From: Chroococcidiopsidaceae cyanobacterium CP_BM_RX_35
Lineage (GTDB): Bacteria > Cyanobacteriota > Cyanobacteriia > Cyanobacteriales > Chroococcidiopsidaceae
Assembly (NCBI GenBank): GCA_019242465.1
Contig: JAFAVL010000116.1
Location: 1 to 7,935, forward strand
Direction: 5' to 3'
Length of the DNA stretch: 7,935 nucleotides
In this document: positions 4,812-7,935 of the stretch, in pieces
How positions within the stretch are numbered: the stretch's first letter is position 1
How the letters are laid out: the number at the start of each line of letters is the position of its first letter
The notes under the pieces: generated by a model
The model's database searches: none
What the model saw: only the letters and a program-made list of their open reading frames with translations
Told to the model about the DNA's origin: nothing
Position numbers and translations under genes: made by a program

Positions 4812-5921
4812 ATGGCAATTATCTCCTCTAAAAAACAGCCACAAGAACCCGAAGGGCGTCAGCGCCCAACTAATGCTCACCAGTCCTCACCAACTCCTGT
4901 GCCTGAAAACCTGCTACAACCCGAAGCCGCTCCTGACGAACAAGATCGGCAAGAAGAGAGCATCCGCCCCCAAAAATTTGCTGACTATATTGGGCAAAAA
5001 GACCTGAAGGAAGTCTTGGACATTGCAATCAAAGCCGCCAAGGCTAGAGGTGAAACCTTAGATCACCTGTTGCTGTATGGTCCTCCTGGGCTGGGAAAAA
5101 CCACTATGGCGCTGATTCTAGCAGCTGAGATGGGTGTAAATTGCAAAATCACCAGTGCCCCAGCGCTAGAGCGTCCGCGAGATATTGTTGGGCTCTTAGT
5201 GAATCTGAAACCAGGAGATCTTCTATTTATAGACGAAATCCATCGCTTGTCTCGGATGACAGAGGAAATCCTCTATCCGGCAATGGAAGATTACCGCTTA
5301 GATATCACCATTGGTAAGGGTTCGAGTGCTAAGACTCGGAGTCTATCACTACCAAGGTTTACGCTAGTCGGGGCAACAACTCGTGTAGGAGCGCTGACTT
5401 CCCCATTACGCGATCGCTTCGGTCAAATTCAACGGTTGCGCTTCTACGAGCCAGATGAACTGAGCCAAATTGTACAGCGGACAGCTCAGTTGCTCCAAAC
5501 TGCCGTTACTGAAGATGGGGCACTGGAAATTGCTCGTCGCTCACGGGGCACACCACGAATTGCTAACCGACTGCTAAAACGGGTACGGGACTATGCCCAA
5601 GTCAAGGGCTCTGGACCAATTACCCAAACTGTAGCGTCCCAAGCACTAGAACTGTTTCAGGTAGATCCTTGCGGTTTAGATTGGACAGATCGACGGATGC
5701 TCAGTGTCATGATTGAGCAATTTAATGGCGGTCCTGTGGGATTAGAGACAATGGCTGCTGCTACGGGTGAGGACACTCAAACGATTGAAGAAGTCTACGA
5801 GCCTTACTTGATGCAAATTGGCTACCTCAGCCGAACTCCTCGTGGTCGCATTGCTACCCCATCCGCCTATAAACATTTAGGCTTGATTCCACCACATGAA
5901 CAGTTATCTATCTTGCCATGA
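4812..5921 (+). CDS. ruvB: Holliday junction branch migration helicase RuvB
   Basis: RuvB is the hexameric AAA+ motor that, with RuvA, drives branch migration of Holliday junctions during recombination and repair. The 369-residue protein has a low-complexity, Pro/Gln/Glu-rich N-terminal extension of about 50 residues before the conserved [12 protein letters not shown], as is usual in cyanobacteria. It then has Walker [10 protein letters not shown] (90-98), Walker B with DEIH (141-144), the pre-sensor hairpin region around DITIGKG that contacts RuvA, sensor 1 GATTR (187-191), the arginine-finger segment PLRDRFG (198-204) and sensor 2 GTPRIANR. A winged-helix DNA-binding domain follows (about 285-360). 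All motifs are intact. The start at 4812 is the first ATG after the divergent region. Its stop overlaps the next gene's start by ATGA, indicating a translationally coupled operon. ruvA and ruvC are not in the window. Confidence 0.97.
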   Translation: MAIISSKKQPQEPEGRQRPTNAHQSSPTPVPENLLQPEAAPDEQDRQEESIRPQKFADYIGQKDLKEVLDIAIKAAKARGETLDHLLLYGPPGLGKTTMALILAAEMGVNCKITSAPALERPRDIVGLLVNLKPGDLLFIDEIHRLSRMTEEILYPAMEDYRLDITIGKGSSAKTRSLSLPRFTLVGATTRVGALTSPLRDRFGQIQRLRFYEPDELSQIVQRTAQLLQTAVTEDGALEIARRSRGTPRIANRLLKRVRDYAQVKGSGPITQTVASQALELFQVDPCGLDWTDRRMLSVMIEQFNGGPVGLETMAAATGEDTQTIEEVYEPYLMQIGYLSRTPRGRIATPSAYKHLGLIPPHEQLSILP

Positions 5922-6742
5922 CCAATAGCAAACTTGCCTTGCGATTCATTCTCATCTTGCTAATTTTTTTGCTAGGAATTGGCACAAGCACTCCAGCAAT
6001 GGCACAATCCCTGCCGCCTGACCTTTCAGCCACGCAGTTACAGCAACTCGACAAACTAGCTCAGAAAGCTTTTACAGCCACGAATGCTGGAGACTTTGCC
6101 ACGGCTGAGACTTACTGGACGAAAATCATCGAGCAATTTCCCGCTAATCCTGCCGCCTTGAGTAACCGGGGTAATGCTAGAGTTAGTCAGAATAAGCTAA
6201 CAGATGCAATTGCTGACTACAACAAAGCCATAGAACTTGCCCCCAATGCTACTGACCCTTACCTAAATCGCGGCACTGCTTTGGAGGGACTAGGTAAGTG
6301 GCTGGATGCTATTGCCGATTACAACCGGGTGCTAGAACTCGATCCTAAAGATGCTATGGCGTACAATAACCGAGGCAATGCCAAAGCTGGATTAGGACAA
6401 TGGGAAAATGCAATAGCCGATTACCGCCAATCTGCTGATATGGCTCCTAAATTTGCCTTTGCCCGTGCCAACTATGCTCTGGCTCTTTATCAAACTGGTC
6501 AAACAGACGAAGCAATTCGTACAATGCGCAATCTAGTCCGCAAATATCCTAACTTTGCCGATATGCGAGCTGCGCTTACCGCCGCCTACTGGGCGCAAGG
6601 AAAACGCGGCGAAGCGGAAAGTAACTGGGTAGCGGCAGTTGGACTCGACCAGCGCTATAAGGATCTAGACTGGGTAGCAAACACCCGCCGTTGGCCTCCA
6701 GTTATGGTAGCAGCTTTGGAAAAATTCCAGAAACTCCAGTAG
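5918..6742 (+). CDS. Exported TPR-repeat protein
   Basis: The 274-residue protein has a clear signal peptide: a basic start, a hydrophobic core [13 protein letters not shown], and a likely cleavage after PAMA (29/30). It is thus periplasmic or in the thylakoid lumen. The mature part is almost entirely tetratricopeptide repeats, about 34 residues each. The best are at 77-110 (ending [15 protein letters not shown]), 111-144 ([15 protein letters not shown]) and 145-178 ([15 protein letters not shown]), with weaker ones before (45-76) and after (179-245). TPR arrays are protein-binding scaffolds; no enzymatic motif is visible. The gene starts within the ruvB stop (ATGA) and ends 11 bases before the glycosyltransferase start, so all three are probably co-transcribed. 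The functional link to ruvB is not obvious. The partner protein is unknown. Confidence 0.88.
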   Translation: MTNSKLALRFILILLIFLLGIGTSTPAMAQSLPPDLSATQLQQLDKLAQKAFTATNAGDFATAETYWTKIIEQFPANPAALSNRGNARVSQNKLTDAIADYNKAIELAPNATDPYLNRGTALEGLGKWLDAIADYNRVLELDPKDAMAYNNRGNAKAGLGQWENAIADYRQSADMAPKFAFARANYALALYQTGQTDEAIRTMRNLVRKYPNFADMRAALTAAYWAQGKRGEAESNWVAAVGLDQRYKDLDWVANTRRWPPVMVAALEKFQKLQ

Positions 6743-6745
6743 GAG
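6741..6745 (+). promoter_or_regulatory. Shine-Dalgarno AGGAG deciding the glycosyltransferase start
   Basis: AGGAG overlaps the TAG stop of the TPR gene. It is 8 bases from the ATG at 6754 and only 2 bases from the ATG at 6748, so the downstream ATG is favoured. Confidence 0.6.
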
Positions 6746-6753
6746 TCATGTCT

Positions 6754-7935
6754 ATGACCCATTTTGGCATCATTTGTCCGGGATCAACTGGTCATCTCAA
6801 CACTATACTCCCGTTGGGTTGTGAACTTAAACAACGTGGTCATCACGTCACCTTGTTTGGAGTTCTCGATGCCCAACCCAAGACACTAGCCGCAGGATTA
6901 AACTTCTGGACGATCGGCGAGTCTGAGTTTCCAGCGGGGGCGACGGCGCGATCGCTTACACAACTAGGGAAGCTGAACGGACTTGCTGCACTGCAGTACA
7001 CTGTCACTCTGCTCAAGCAGACAGCTGCCATATTACTTCGGGAAGCACCAGTAGCACTCAGGAAAGCTGATGTAGAAGCATTGCTAGTAGACCAAGCCAC
7101 ATCATGGGGAGGGACTGTTGCCGAATACTTAAATCTTCCGTTCATTAACGTGTGTAGTGCCTTGGTACTCAATCAAGAAGACAGCGTTCCTCCCTTTTTC
7201 ACCCCCTGGAGCTATAACCAAGCTTGGTGGGCGCGTTTACGTAACCGAGCAGGCTACTCTCTAGTTAATTCCATCCTCCGACCAACTCGGCAGTTGGTGA
7301 TTGAACACCGTCGGCAGTGGAAGCTACCCCCCTACTCTAGTAGCAGTGATGCCCTCTCCAAATTAGCCATTGTAAGTCAACAGCCAGCTGAGTTTGAGTT
7401 TCCTCGGCAGCATTTGCCTAAAGTCTTCCATTTCACAGGACCATATCATAACTCAGCTAGTCGGGAATCTATTTTTTTCCCGTTTGAGAAGTTGACAGGG
7501 CAGCGACTGATTTACGCTTCTATGGGAACTTTACAAAATCGCTCCTCAGAGATTTTTCGATGCATTGCTGAGGCTTGTGCTGGGTTGGATGCGCAACTGG
7601 TAATTTCTCTGGGTGGCGGTAGCAGTCCCGAGTCGCTTCCTGAACTACCAGGTTCCCCCTTAGTTGTGGAATATGCACCCCAACTAGAACTGCTGGCAAA
7701 AGCCTCCCTCACCATCACACACGCAGGACTGAATACTACTCTAGAATCCCTGAGCAAGGGAGTGCCGATGGTAGCAATTCCGGTTACTAATGACCAACCA
7801 GGAGTGGGAGCGCGTATAGCTTGGAGTGGAGCTGGGGAGGTTGTGCAACTGTCTCGTCTAAGTGTTCCTATGCTACGAGCTGCTGTAAAGCGAGTCTTGA
7901 CTGAAGACTCTTACAAGAAAAATGCCTCCAGGTTA
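6754..7935 (+). CDS. GT1/MGT-family glycosyltransferase (CrtX-like), 3' end cut by window
   Basis: The open frame runs 394 codons to the window edge without a stop, so the gene is incomplete at its 3' end. It is a GT-B fold, family 1 glycosyltransferase that transfers a sugar from a nucleotide sugar to a small lipophilic acceptor. The N-terminal acceptor domain starts MTHFGIICPGSTGHLNTILP, with the family's P..GH.N pattern. The donor domain shows YASMGTL (about 254-260), VEYAPQLELLAKASLTITHAG (His323) and GVPMVAIPVTNDQPGVGARI (Asp347-Gln348), the signature for nucleotide-sugar binding. It resembles proteins annotated as zeaxanthin glucosyltransferase or macrolide glycosyltransferase-like in cyanobacteria, but the acceptor cannot be read from sequence. 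It has no signal peptide. I chose the second ATG (6754) because AGGAG at 6741-6745 is 8 bases upstream, versus 2 bases for the ATG at 6748. It is the third gene of the ruvB cluster. Confidence 0.88.
   Translation, partial: MTHFGIICPGSTGHLNTILPLGCELKQRGHHVTLFGVLDAQPKTLAAGLNFWTIGESEFPAGATARSLTQLGKLNGLAALQYTVTLLKQTAAILLREAPVALRKADVEALLVDQATSWGGTVAEYLNLPFINVCSALVLNQEDSVPPFFTPWSYNQAWWARLRNRAGYSLVNSILRPTRQLVIEHRRQWKLPPYSSSSDALSKLAIVSQQPAEFEFPRQHLPKVFHFTGPYHNSASRESIFFPFEKLTGQRLIYASMGTLQNRSSEIFRCIAEACAGLDAQLVISLGGGSSPESLPELPGSPLVVEYAPQLELLAKASLTITHAGLNTTLESLSKGVPMVAIPVTNDQPGVGARIAWSGAGEVVQLSRLSVPMLRAAVKRVLTEDSYKKNASRL

Noticed and set aside
6748..6750. First ATG of the glycosyltransferase as the start
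   Set aside because: It is only 2 bases from AGGAG; the ATG at 6754 has proper spacing and starts the conserved THFGIICP block.
6843..7172. Minus-strand open frame of 109 codons
   Set aside because: It lies inside the glycosyltransferase gene on the other strand, is Ser/Ala-rich with no recognisable motif, and has no own regulatory context.
7512..7757. Minus-strand open frame of 81 codons
   Set aside because: It is antisense to the conserved donor-binding domain of the glycosyltransferase; its composition is that of a shadow frame.
1..7935. CRISPR array or tandem repeat array
   Set aside because: No regularly spaced direct repeats were seen; the only repeats are IS ends and short palindromes.

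Overview
The window looks like a cyanobacterial chromosome segment. HisF, RuvB with a long N-terminal extension and a lipid/carotenoid-type glycosyltransferase are all of cyanobacterial flavour, and the octamer GCGATCGC (the cyanobacterial HIP1 repeat) occurs three times (3916, 5410, 6948). I cannot name the genus from sequence alone.

The left part (1 to about 3430) is accessory DNA built of layered, decaying mobile elements. A complete-length IS630-family element (17-1166, minus) is delimited by imperfect inverted repeats and a TA target duplication. Its transposase is broken by two frame lesions. It appears to sit inside a remnant of an IS1-family transposase (1169-1287, plus). Next to that remnant is a second, different IS1-family element (1293-2182, minus) with 17-bp perfect ends. 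Its transposase uses a canonical A-AAA-AAC -1 slippery site and has a nonsense codon where a conserved Trp is expected. Beyond the IS cluster is a two-gene unit of unknown role on the plus strand: a 70-aa protein whose stop codon overlaps the start of a small retropepsin-like aspartic protease (DTGAS...LLLGR). Converging on it is the 3' portion of a type I restriction specificity gene (hsdS). That fragment has lost its start and abuts the terminator of a tRNA-Ala(GGC) gene.

The right part (3430-7935) is a stable chromosomal region. On the minus strand are hisF (histidine/purine biosynthesis branch), a small two-helix membrane protein gene and tRNA-Ala with a recognisable promoter and terminator. 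On the plus strand, divergent from hisF across a 149-bp intergenic region, is a tight cluster. It contains ruvB (Holliday junction branch migration), a secreted TPR-repeat protein gene overlapping ruvB by ATGA, and a GT1/MGT-type glycosyltransferase gene that begins a few bases later and runs off the window end. The last gene is open to base 7935 with no stop.

The least explained item is the small-protein/retropepsin pair. The clearest structural story is the tRNA-Ala boundary, where core chromosome changes to a graveyard of restriction and IS remnants.
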